NCBI GenBank assembly: GCA_041584055.1 | Contig: JBFHER010000065.1 | Span: 1 to 16,135, forward strand | Length of the DNA stretch: 16,135 nt | DNA from: JBFHER01 sp041584055 | GTDB taxonomy: Bacteria; Bacteroidota; Bacteroidia; Bacteroidales; UBA5342 | Direction: 5' to 3' | Translations under genes and position numbers: made by a program | In this document: piece by piece, positions 1-6,809 of the stretch | Layout of the letters: each line of letters starts with the position of its first letter | Position numbering within the stretch: position 1 is the first letter of the stretch | The notes under the pieces: model-generated | What the model was told of the DNA's origin: nothing | Database searches by the model: none | What the model saw: only the letters and a program-made list of their open reading frames with translations

Positions 1-381
1 GATGATCCATCGGAAAAGAAATTGAAGTTACTCATTGTGGAAGACGATGAGGAGTCAGAAATGTTTATTGAAATTGTTCTGAAAAAATATTTTAAGGAAC
101 GAATTAAGGTAAACGATGGGGCAAAAGCCATTGAAATTTGTAAGGCTAACCCCGACATTGATTTGGTTCTGATGGACATTAAGATGCCTGAAATGGATGG
201 CTATGAAGCGACAGAAAAAATACGCAAATTTAATAAGGATATTGTAATCATTGCTCAAACGGCTTTTGGATTGGTTGGAGACCGGGAAAAGGCCATAAAT
301 GCAGGTTGCACTGATTATATCTCCAAACCCATTCAAAAGGAGAAATTACTTGCCATGATCCGGAAATATTTTGACATTTAG
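1..381 (+). CDS. C-terminal receiver (REC) domain of a response regulator or hybrid histidine kinase, 5' end outside window
   Basis: This is a CheY-like phosphoreceiver domain. Numbered from the TTG codon at position 22, the acidic pair is E7-D8-D9, the phosphoacceptor is D52 (in LMDIKMPEMDG), the switch Thr is T80 and the conserved Lys is K102 (SKP). The frame stays open to base 1 with no ATG, so the TTG at 22 is probably internal and the gene starts outside the window. The text DREKAINAGCTDYISKPI is the form usual at the C-terminus of Bacteroidota hybrid sensor kinases, so a hybrid kinase is my preferred reading. A stand-alone regulator is possible. The protein ends 15 residues after K102 plus two, with no DNA-binding domain. 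The next gene starts 82 bases downstream on the same strand, and the input signal cannot be inferred from what is visible. Confidence 0.9.
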   Translation, partial: DDPSEKKLKLLIVEDDEESEMFIEIVLKKYFKERIKVNDGAKAIEICKANPDIDLVLMDIKMPEMDGYEATEKIRKFNKDIVIIAQTAFGLVGDREKAINAGCTDYISKPIQKEKLLAMIRKYFDI

Positions 382-463
382 ATTTTGCATGTTTGCTGGC
401 AAACGCATCTGTTGGTAATACTCCATTTTTATCCGTAAATTGTATCACTTGCATTTTTCGGTC

Positions 464-895
464 ATGAGCGAAAACTTAAATAAAGATCTGATTGCACCAT
501 GCGGAATGAATTGTGGAATTTGCATGGCCTATTTACGCGGTCACAATCAATGTGGCGGATGCTGGAGTGATAATGTGCGTGGCAAATCCTGTGAACGTTG
601 TGTGATTAGAAATTGCGCTCATCTGAAGGAAACCACATCAAGTTTTTGCTATGATTGTGAGATTTTTCCTTGTGCACGATTAAAACGACTGGATAAACGC
701 TACAGTGAAAAATATAACATGAGCATGTTGGATAATCTTGCCTATATCAAGGCATACGGTGTGATATCTTTTATTCGCAAGGAACAAAGTCGGTGGCGTT
801 GCGTTCATTGCGGTGGCGCCATCAATGTGCACCGAAATGAATGCTCAAAATGTAAACGGGCAGGCATGCTTCCGGCACATCAATCCCCCAAATAA
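464..895 (+). CDS. DUF3795 family cysteine-rich protein
   Basis: This is a 143-residue protein with 15 cysteines. The N-terminal signature is APCGMNCGICMAY (C13, C17, C20), followed by C30, C33, C43, C46, C51, C62, C65 and C70. This fits the DUF3795 family, thought to bind metal (zinc or Fe-S), with no established function. A second four-cysteine knuckle near the C-terminus (C113, C116, C127, C130) looks like a zinc ribbon. I chose the ATG at 464. A TTG eight codons upstream is in frame, but the added residues do not resemble the family. No signal peptide or membrane segment is visible, so it is cytoplasmic. It converges with the glgC paralogue, leaving only 11 bases between the two stop codons and no visible terminator between them. 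The family assignment is good; the function is unknown. Confidence 0.85.
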   Translation: MSENLNKDLIAPCGMNCGICMAYLRGHNQCGGCWSDNVRGKSCERCVIRNCAHLKETTSSFCYDCEIFPCARLKRLDKRYSEKYNMSMLDNLAYIKAYGVISFIRKEQSRWRCVHCGGAINVHRNECSKCKRAGMLPAHQSPK

Positions 896-906
896 ATGGA
901 ATAAAA

Positions 907-2181
907 CTACAGGGTAAAACCATTTGGGAGACAGACTCCTTTGGGGATGATAACAATGCCATCGCGAACAGAGTAGAGTTCATTGTCACAATCATCCAGA
1001 TGCTTGCCTCCATTAATATGAACATCATCACCAACCACACAGTTTTTATCAATAATGGCATTGTTAATATAACACCGCTCTCCAATGCCAAAAAAATTGC
1101 AAGGACCCTTGGTGGGCTCCTGTTTTATTTGTTCCTGATAGTAATGGCTCCCCATAATAATAGAATTCTCGATCACTGTGTCCTTCCCTATGATAGCACG
1201 AAGTCCAATTAGTGAATGTTCAATACGACTGGCAGAGATGATGCAGCCTTCAGAAATAATCGTTTTTTTTAGTTTTGTGTTGATAATTTTAGAAGGTGGC
1301 AGTAAGCGTGCCCGAGTGTAAATGATACTTTGCTTGTTGAATAAGTTGAAGTCTGGAATTATTTCTGTGAATTTGAGATTGGCTTTAAAAAACGCATTGA
1401 TACTTCCGATGTCTGTCCAATATCCTTTGTGCTGAAAACTAAAAACCTGATGATTTTTAATGGCCTGCGGGATAATTTCTTTTCCAAAATCAATGATTGA
1501 TTCATTTTTTAGGATGTTGAGGAGTATTTCACGATTAAAAACATAAATCCCCATGGATGCAAGGTAATTCTTGCCTGAGTTATTCTGTTCTTCACCAACT
1601 TCAGATGTCCACTCAGGTAATATCCTGGATTCAGGTTTTTCTATGTAATCAGTGATCCATCCATTTGAATCAGTTTTTAAGATCCGAAAATCAATCGCTT
1701 CTTTCTTCGTGACCGGTAAAGTGGCAAGTGTGATGTCTGCCTTTTTCCTTTTATGTTCTTCAATCAGGATACTAAAATCCATTTGGTAAAGCTGATCTCC
1801 GGAAAGTATCAGACAATAATCAAAGTCATAGTTGATAATGTGTTTCATGTTTTTCCGCACGGCATCGGCTGTTCCCTGGAACCATGTTTTACTTTGTGGG
1901 GTTTGTTCAGCCGCAAGTATGTCCACAAATGAATCATAGAACAAGCTAAAATTGTAACTGTTTTTTATGTGTCTGTTCAAGGAGGCCGAATTGAACTGTG
2001 TTAAGACAAATATTCTGTTGATGTTTGAATTAATGCAATTGGATATTGGGATATCTACCAGACGATATTTGCCTGCAACCGGCACAGCTGGTTTTGATCG
2101 GGTAGAGGTGAGGGGTTTCAGTCTTGTGCCACGTCCACCTCCTAATATGATGGCTACCGTATGCTTGTTTGTACAAATCAT
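907..2181 (-). CDS. glgC: GlgC paralogue (ADP-glucose pyrophosphorylase-like), possibly a regulatory subunit
   Basis: This 424-residue nucleotidyltransferase aligns without internal gaps to the second GlgC of the window (2502-3767), at about 70% identity by hand count. The GGGRGTRLKPLT nucleotide loop (from residue 14), WFQGTADAV (100-108), SGD with D129, IEKP with E181/K182, ASMGIY with S209, and YWTDIG with D257 are all present. A C-terminal left-handed beta-helix begins near residue 295. The text (SKPAVPVAGKYRLVDIPISNC, LTQFNSASLNRH) is the plant/cyanobacterial type rather than the E. coli type. The family reaction is glucose-1-phosphate + ATP to ADP-glucose + PPi. Oddity: the conserved Gly of the F-G-[VIL] sugar-phosphate loop is R166 here (codon CGG), while the paralogue keeps G163. 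It lies beyond the terminator of the glgA-glgC operon, so it probably has its own promoter. It may be a second enzyme or a modulatory subunit. Confidence 0.88.
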   Translation of the reverse strand: MICTNKHTVAIILGGGRGTRLKPLTSTRSKPAVPVAGKYRLVDIPISNCINSNINRIFVLTQFNSASLNRHIKNSYNFSLFYDSFVDILAAEQTPQSKTWFQGTADAVRKNMKHIINYDFDYCLILSGDQLYQMDFSILIEEHKRKKADITLATLPVTKKEAIDFRILKTDSNGWITDYIEKPESRILPEWTSEVGEEQNNSGKNYLASMGIYVFNREILLNILKNESIIDFGKEIIPQAIKNHQVFSFQHKGYWTDIGSINAFFKANLKFTEIIPDFNLFNKQSIIYTRARLLPPSKIINTKLKKTIISEGCIISASRIEHSLIGLRAIIGKDTVIENSIIMGSHYYQEQIKQEPTKGPCNFFGIGERCYINNAIIDKNCVVGDDVHINGGKHLDDCDNELYSVRDGIVIIPKGVCLPNGFTL

Positions 2182-2501
2182 AATTTTTTTCTTAGGTTAG
2201 TAAATATTTTCAAGGATACGTGCTTAAGGTTTGATTCGTGTTGTACGCATCCTGTAAAGCAGACTCTTTAAATTGAGTTGATAGAGTTTCTGAACAGTAC
2301 CTGTTCCAAAGCAATACTGAATTGTATTTTCTTAAAATAATTCGTTGTTTATGTAATTTACGAAATCCCTCAGAATTACTGAAATATTTTTAAGCTAAAT
2401 CCCGCATAACATAGTTCATTATTTAGGTTTCCCAAAGCGAGGGCAAAAAAAAAGACGCAGAACAAAGTTCCACGCCTTACAGTATTATTAATTTGAAAAG
2501 T
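2182..2501. other. Intergenic region between the two glgC genes
   Basis: These 320 AT-rich bases contain no credible gene. The right end holds the intrinsic terminator of the glgA-glgC operon (2445-2476). The rest must contain the promoter of the downstream glgC paralogue. The nearest thing to a -7 box on the minus strand is TATCCTTG (2211-2218), one mismatch from TAnnTTTG, 29 bases before the ATG and without a recognisable -33 element. Confidence 0.6.
2445..2476 (-). terminator. Intrinsic terminator of the glgA-glgC operon
   Basis: Read on the minus strand, GGCGTGGAAC pairs with GTTCTGCGTC across a three-base TTT loop. All ten positions are paired, three of them as G-U wobbles. The stem is followed at once by nine T residues (plus-strand A-run at 2445-2453). 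It begins 25 bases after the glgC stop at 2502, the expected place for a Rho-independent terminator. Confidence 0.88.
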
Positions 2502-3767
2502 TTATAAGGTAAATCCTTCCGGAATGCATGCCCCTTTCTTAATAATTACAATTCCGTCGTGGATCGTATAATCGGCCGTATCCACATCAGCTAGATGTTT
2601 TCCTCCGTTGATGCGCACATCGTTACCAATGGAACAATTTTTATCTACGATGGTGTTGTTGATATAGCATCTTTCCCCTATTCCCATTATTTTACAAGAA
2701 GCAGGGTCTCCTTCAAGTTCAGCAAGATCCTGATAATAGTCACTTCCCATAATGATGGAGTTCTCTATGACCGATCCTTTTCCAATTCTGGATCGGATTC
2801 CTATCAGGCAATGCTCAATTCTACTTGCATGTATAATACAGCCATCAGAAACTACAGTTTTGTCAAGGGTTGTGCCCGTTATTTTCGAAGGCGGCAGTAA
2901 GCGTGCACGGGTATAAATGAAATTCTGATTGTCAAATAAATTGAATGATGGAATATCGTCTGTCAAGTGCAAATTTGCATCAAAAAATGATTCGATATTT
3001 CCAATGTCCGTCCAATAACCTTCGTATTGGTAGCTCAATACTCTTTTTGTTTTGATCGCTTGAGGAATGATCTCTTTTCCAAAATCTGTGGTACTTTCAT
3101 CATCCATCAGTTGAACAAGCAAATCGCGGTTGAAAAGGTAAATCCCCATTGAGGCCAGATGATTCTTACCGGCTTTCTTCATTTCTTCACTTACATCCGA
3201 GGTCCATTCCGGTAATATTTCAGGTGCAGGCTTTTCGATAAATTCAGTTATAAAGCTATGCTCGTCCGTTTTAAGAATACCAAATTCTGATGCTTCCTTT
3301 TCGATAACCGGTAAAGTTGCCAGCGTTATGTCAGCTTCTTTTTTGATGTGTTCTTCAAGCATTGCATTGAAGTCCATTTGATACAACTGGTCGCCAGAAA
3401 GGATCAGGCAATAGTCAAAATCATAATTGACAATGTGTTTCATACTTTTGCGAACAGCATCAGCCGTCCCCTGAAACCAGGTTCCGCTCTGTGGTGTTTG
3501 TTCTGCTGCAAGAATATCAACAAAGGAGTCGCTGAATAAACCAAACTGATAACTGTCCTTAATGTGCCGGTTTAATGAAGCCGAATTAAACTGCGTCAGA
3601 ACAAACATTTTTCGAATGCCTGAATTAATACAGTTTGATATGGGAATATCCACCAATCGGTACTTTCCTGCTACAGGAACCGCTGGCTTAGAACGTGTGG
3701 ATGTCAATGGTTTAAGTCTTGAACCTTGTCCACCGCCTAAAATGATCGCTAAAACTTTTTTCTTCAT
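2502..3767 (-). CDS. glgC: Glucose-1-phosphate adenylyltransferase (ADP-glucose pyrophosphorylase)
   Basis: This 421-residue protein has the full set of GlgC features and catalyses the first committed step of glycogen synthesis, making ADP-glucose. It has GGGQGSRLKPLT (GGG at 11-13), WFQGTADAV (97-105), catalytic D126 in SGDQ, the sugar-phosphate loop EFGILKTD with G163, IEKP with E178/K179, ASMGIY with S206, and YWTDIG. A beta-helix of hexapeptide-like repeats starts near residue 292. The active enzyme is normally a tetramer, allosterically controlled by glycolytic metabolites. The ATG at 3767 lies 7 bases after the glgA stop, so the two are almost certainly co-transcribed. No strong Shine-Dalgarno is present, as usual in Bacteroidota. 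Unlike its neighbour at 907-2181, it retains every active-site residue I can check, so I take it as the catalytic copy. Confidence 0.95.
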   Translation of the reverse strand: MKKKVLAIILGGGQGSRLKPLTSTRSKPAVPVAGKYRLVDIPISNCINSGIRKMFVLTQFNSASLNRHIKDSYQFGLFSDSFVDILAAEQTPQSGTWFQGTADAVRKSMKHIVNYDFDYCLILSGDQLYQMDFNAMLEEHIKKEADITLATLPVIEKEASEFGILKTDEHSFITEFIEKPAPEILPEWTSDVSEEMKKAGKNHLASMGIYLFNRDLLVQLMDDESTTDFGKEIIPQAIKTKRVLSYQYEGYWTDIGNIESFFDANLHLTDDIPSFNLFDNQNFIYTRARLLPPSKITGTTLDKTVVSDGCIIHASRIEHCLIGIRSRIGKGSVIENSIIMGSDYYQDLAELEGDPASCKIMGIGERCYINNTIVDKNCSIGNDVRINGGKHLADVDTADYTIHDGIVIIKKGACIPEGFTL

Positions 3768-3774
3768 ATTACTA

Positions 3775-5187
3775 TTACTTTAAGGTTTTATATAAATTCA
3801 CGTAATCCATAGCTGCCTTTTCCCAGGAGTGATCTAATTGCATAATTCGCTGTTGAATTTTATTAAAACGCACCCTGTCGTTGTATAGCTCTTTTGCCCG
3901 GTTAATGGAGAACTGAATGTCCCAGGAGCTGCACTCATCATGGCAGATTCCAAATCCGTCATCACCAATGTCAATTACAGTGTCCTTAAGGCCTCCTGTT
4001 CTGCGAACAATTGGAACTGTTCCATAACGCAAGGCATACAATTGATTTAATCCACAGGGTTCTACCCTTGAAGGCATTAATAAAAAGTCGGCACCTGCAT
4101 AAATCACATGAGAGAGTTTTTCGTTGTAACCAAGGTAGGAACAATAATTGCCTTTGAACAACTCTTCCAGTTTCCACAACGCATGCTCAGTATCCCCGTT
4201 CCCTGAACCCAGAACCAGGATGTTCTGCTCCCCCGGACTATGATAAAGAGCCTGATAAAACGCATCAGGCATCACATCTGCTCCTTTTTCTTCAACCAGT
4301 CTGCCTATGAAGGCAAAAAGTGGTTTTTCAGGATCCAGATTAAACTCCTCACAAAGCCATGCTTTATTGGCTGCTTTTCCTTCTGCCGCGTTCTCTGCTG
4401 TGTAGTTTGATACCAGCATTTTATCCGTTGCCGGATTCCATACGTCTGTGTCAATCCCGTTTAAAATGCCTGTGGATTTGCCTTTCTCCATTCTCAGAAG
4501 TCCTTCCAGACCTTTCATCGAATGAGATATTTCTTCCATATAGGATGGTGAAACTGTTGTTACTTTCCATGCACATTTTATTGCCGATGCTAAAGGATTG
4601 ATCGCGCCGCCCCATTCAATTAAACCATTGTAAAATGAATGAAATGGCGGTATGTAACCTAACTTATCCATCCCAAACTGTCCCTGATATTGTCCGTTGT
4701 GAATAGTAAATACGGTTGGGATGTCTTTTAAACGATTGTAATATTCAACCCGATACATCATAAAAGGGATGAAACCAGTATGCTGGTCATGACAATGGAT
4801 CACATCAGGCACTTTTTTCCAACTACCGATCCAGTTAATTGCAGCGATCTGAAAAGTCACAAAACGTTCGGTATCATCGTTGTAAGAGTAAATACCTTCC
4901 CTGTCAAATAAACCCGGTATGTCAATCATAAACAGGTCAAACCCCAGCTTGTTTTTTTTAAGCTTTACCACTTTAAAATAGAACCGAACATATCCCAGAA
5001 AAGCCTCCCCTTCATAAACATCCTCAAATTCATTTGCAGAGAAAAACTTGTTGTGATAATGGGGCATTAATACGGAGGCTTTATGCCCAATCAAATTTTG
5101 ATATTTAGGCAATGCACCGACTACATCAGCAAGTCCTCCGGCTTTGGCCGCAGGATAACATTCAGCACTTATGTGTAAAATATTCAT
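3775..5187 (-). CDS. glgA: Glycogen (starch) synthase, ADP-glucose type, GT5 family
   Basis: This 470-residue protein is close to the usual GlgA length (about 480). It transfers glucose from ADP-glucose to the non-reducing end of an alpha-1,4-glucan. Visible motifs in order are: the N-terminal K15-A-G-G-L loop that binds ADP-glucose, HCHD (131-134), TIHNGQYQGQF (161-171), GILNGIDTDVWNP (240-252), GRLVEEKG with R296 and K301 (the phosphate-contacting pair of the family), and SRVEPCGLNQLYALRYG with E376 of the E-x7-E region, followed by RRTGGL. It has the two-Rossmann GT-B architecture, no signal peptide, and is cytoplasmic. The ATG at 5187 gives the conserved MNILHISAECYP start. It is the first gene of an operon with the glgC at 2502-3767. 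No branching enzyme or phosphorylase is in the window. Confidence 0.97.
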   Translation of the reverse strand: MNILHISAECYPAAKAGGLADVVGALPKYQNLIGHKASVLMPHYHNKFFSANEFEDVYEGEAFLGYVRFYFKVVKLKKNKLGFDLFMIDIPGLFDREGIYSYNDDTERFVTFQIAAINWIGSWKKVPDVIHCHDQHTGFIPFMMYRVEYYNRLKDIPTVFTIHNGQYQGQFGMDKLGYIPPFHSFYNGLIEWGGAINPLASAIKCAWKVTTVSPSYMEEISHSMKGLEGLLRMEKGKSTGILNGIDTDVWNPATDKMLVSNYTAENAAEGKAANKAWLCEEFNLDPEKPLFAFIGRLVEEKGADVMPDAFYQALYHSPGEQNILVLGSGNGDTEHALWKLEELFKGNYCSYLGYNEKLSHVIYAGADFLLMPSRVEPCGLNQLYALRYGTVPIVRRTGGLKDTVIDIGDDGFGICHDECSSWDIQFSINRAKELYNDRVRFNKIQQRIMQLDHSWEKAAMDYVNLYKTLK

Positions 5188-5277
5188 ACATTTATTATTA
5201 TTAATTCGGTAAAAGAACTGATAAAACAGCGCGCTTTATAACGGGTGTAGAGAATTGTAAATGCTGCTTTAGTGAAA

Positions 5278-5307
5278 CAAAATACAGTTAATGTTTTACA
5301 ATTCAAA
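5278..5307 (-). promoter_or_regulatory. Candidate Bacteroidota-type promoter of glgA
   Basis: On the minus strand TTTG (5304-5307) is separated by 19 bases from TATTTTG (5278-5284). This resembles the Bacteroidota consensus of a TTTG -33 element and a TAnnTTTG -7 box, with the -7 box one base short. Transcription would start near 5270, giving a leader of roughly 80 bases before the glgA ATG at 5187. Confidence 0.4.
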
Positions 5308-5408
5308 GCATATTTATTAAATATTCATAGCTGAATATTTTTTGTTGGAAACACCGTACTTATTCGAATTTTTATTGTTATATTCGATGATGTCTTAAAT
5401 TTTTATTT

Positions 5409-5513
5409 ATGCTTGATCCCGACCTTGACTTAAGCAAACCGCATCAGACTACATGGATTTTTACCGCATTGATTAAGTTGTTTATAAACGATACTACCAT
5501 GATATTACCTTAA
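5409..5513 (+). CDS. Short open frame, 34 codons, possible small protein or gene remnant
   Basis: An ATG at 5409 opens 34 codons ending with TAA at 5511-5513. The predicted peptide has an acidic N-terminal third (MLDPDLDL), a polar stretch, then a hydrophobic segment (TWIFTALIKLFI), ending NDTTMILP. I recognise no family. What singles it out is composition: it is visibly richer in G+C than the very AT-rich bases on both sides. It has no recognisable TAnnTTTG box or ribosome-binding site. It lies alone in the gap upstream of the DUF2007 gene. It could be a small membrane-associated peptide, a leader peptide or the remnant of a lost gene. Chance is also plausible at this length. Confidence 0.22.
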   Translation: MLDPDLDLSKPHQTTWIFTALIKLFINDTTMILP

Positions 5514-5597
5514 AATTATTTAATTAAACAAGGCTTAATTTGGCATGGTGAATTGATATATTAATATTTAATTTGGTTTAACGTAAAAACAGGCAAT

Positions 5598-5837
5598 ATG
5601 AACAGGTACAAAGATTTAGCACTTATTTTTACCGGAAGTGAAATTTCGGTTGGGCACTTAAAGAGTGAGCTCGTAGATGCCGGAATTCCTTGTCATGTAC
5701 AAAACGATTTTGGTGATGGGATGACAGCCGGGAGAGGAAATCCCGGCCCCCCGTATGCAATTGATGTTTACGTTCGGAAACAGGATGTGGATAAAGCCAC
5801 AGAAATCGTGAAGCAGTTAAAAAGTAATTTAAGTTGA
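5598..5837 (+). CDS. DUF2007 family protein (putative signal-transducing domain)
   Basis: This is a 79-residue protein matching the DUF2007 pattern: an early beta strand (LALIFTGSEISVGHLKSEL), a helix, then AGIPCHVQND, a flexible Gly-rich middle (GRGNPGPPY, around 45-53), then IDVYVRKQDVDKATEIV. The family has a small ferredoxin-like fold and is found alone or fused to other domains. A signalling role has been proposed but its biochemical function is not established. There is no signal peptide, so it is cytoplasmic. It stands alone: the gene upstream is divergent and a perfect hairpin terminator follows 17 bases after the stop. The ATG at 5598 is the only reasonable start. The family call is good; the function is unknown. 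Confidence 0.85.
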   Translation: MNRYKDLALIFTGSEISVGHLKSELVDAGIPCHVQNDFGDGMTAGRGNPGPPYAIDVYVRKQDVDKATEIVKQLKSNLS

Positions 5838-5854
5838 ACGTGAAGTAATAAAGT

Positions 5855-5879
5855 AAAAGGGATCCTAAAGATCCCTTTT
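5855..5879 (+). terminator. Intrinsic terminator after the DUF2007 gene
   Basis: The arms AAAAGGGATC (5855-5864) and GATCCCTTTT (5870-5879) form a perfect ten-base-pair stem around a five-base CTAAA loop. The T tract is short (four T, inside the stem). The symmetry would allow termination in both directions. Confidence 0.75.
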
Positions 5880-6090
5880 GTGTTGATGATCATGACTGTT
5901 GAGTTATCATCCCACCTAACTTTCTACTTTTGGTAATTTAAGCATCAGCTTAAGATTAAGGCATCAGCTTTAGTCGATGTGATGATACTTGCTATTATTG
6001 TGCCATTGTTTATGACTTTTGAAATGGGGGGCTTGAATATTCTCCTGTAATTATTTGATATTCTAAACTGTAATTTTTAATATTGCAGTA

Positions 6091-6098
6091 TAATTTTG
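6091..6098 (+). promoter_or_regulatory. -7 box (TAATTTTG) directly upstream of the Rrf2 gene
   Basis: TAATTTTG matches TAnnTTTG exactly and ends only three bases before the ATG at 6102, so the transcript would be leaderless or nearly so. No clear -33 TTTG is present at the usual distance. A CTGTAATT motif (6068-6075) sits where the -33 region would be. Confidence 0.45.
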
Positions 6099-6101
6099 GA
6101 A

Positions 6102-6512
6102 ATGAAAAACGGAAATTTTGCCATATCAGTTCATATTTTGTCCATTTTAGCCTGGGAACCTCAAAAATGGAAGAGTTCAGAGTATATGGCAGAGAGTCTG
6201 AACATTAATCCTGTATTGGTACGAAAAGAATTGGGGAATTTAAAACATTTTGGTCTGGTAGAAAGCAAAGAAGGAAAACATGGAGGAAGTAGATTGTTAA
6301 AATCAGCCTCAGAAATTTTACTGTCGGATGTTTTTTTGGCAACCAAAAAAGTGCATGTTTTCAGTTTTGCAAAGAACGAACCAAGCCATGAGTGCCCAAT
6401 AGGAAAGTCAATTAACTCATGGTTGGATCAATTATATATGGAGATCGATAATGAAATTGAAAATAAACTGAGAGAAACGACACTCAAAGATTTTCTGGAG
6501 AAAATGATTTGA
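6102..6512 (+). CDS. Rrf2 family transcriptional regulator, single-cysteine type
   Basis: This 136-residue protein begins with the family opening MKNGNFAISVHILSIL. A winged helix-turn-helix follows: SSEYMAESLNINPVLVRKELGNL (about 25-47) is the HTH, and KEGKHGGSRL (56-65) is the wing. C-terminally it has ECPIGKSI with a single cysteine, C98, and then a dimerisation helix. Rrf2 proteins such as IscR and NsrR hold an Fe-S cluster through three cysteines. Those are absent here, which puts it with YwnA-like members that sense a thiol or redox signal or a small molecule. The ATG at 6102 is preferred to the TTG two codons earlier because it gives the family's usual start. It may be autoregulated: CTGTAATT occurs twice upstream (6045, 6068). 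The likely neighbour target is the yceI-like gene 298 bases downstream, but this is inference. Confidence 0.9.
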   Translation: MKNGNFAISVHILSILAWEPQKWKSSEYMAESLNINPVLVRKELGNLKHFGLVESKEGKHGGSRLLKSASEILLSDVFLATKKVHVFSFAKNEPSHECPIGKSINSWLDQLYMEIDNEIENKLRETTLKDFLEKMI

Positions 6513-6809
6513 TTTTTTTTGAACATTACTGTAATGATATTTGTTACAGATATAGTCTTTGGCGGGAGATAGGAGTCGATGTATTTGGGGTAAGTAATTG
6601 GTAATGTTTTGAGTGTTAGATATGAATGCTTTTATTAACTTTAAATTTCTTATCAAGGGCGTAATAGTGATGGCTCCCAGAACGTTTTGTGAGATATAAA
6701 CCAGATTTGAATGAATGACGAACCAGTTATGTCATATGAAAAAAACAAAAAGGCAATCATGTATTAAGATTGATTTTTACACATAAGTATAAATTTAAAT
6801 AGTTATAAA

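Larger units (their letters stand above)
5188..5597. other. Divergent intergenic region between glgA and the DUF2007 gene
   Basis: These 410 very AT-rich bases separate two divergent genes. They hold a candidate glgA promoter (5278-5307, minus strand) and a 34-codon open frame (5409-5513, plus strand) that is richer in G+C than its flanks. Just before the DUF2007 start, TTAATTTGG occurs twice (5535-5543 and 5568-5576). The second contains TAATTTG, one base short of a TAnnTTTG box. I recognise no RNA gene. Confidence 0.5.

Noticed and set aside
391..404. Inverted repeat GTTTGC-TG-GCAAAC after the receiver gene as a terminator
   Set aside because: The loop is too small unless the stem shrinks to five pairs, and no T tract follows.
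440..463. Upstream in-frame TTG as the start of the DUF3795 gene
   Set aside because: The added residues do not look like the family and the ATG at 464 gives a normal N-terminus.
6096..6101. TTG start two codons before the Rrf2 ATG
   Set aside because: It lies inside the TAnnTTTG box, and the ATG at 6102 gives the family's usual opening.
6513..6809. Possible RNA gene or riboswitch between the Rrf2 and yceI-like genes
   Set aside because: Apart from the CATTACTGTAATG palindrome and a T run at 6513-6520, I see no extended stems or known riboswitch motif in these 297 bases.
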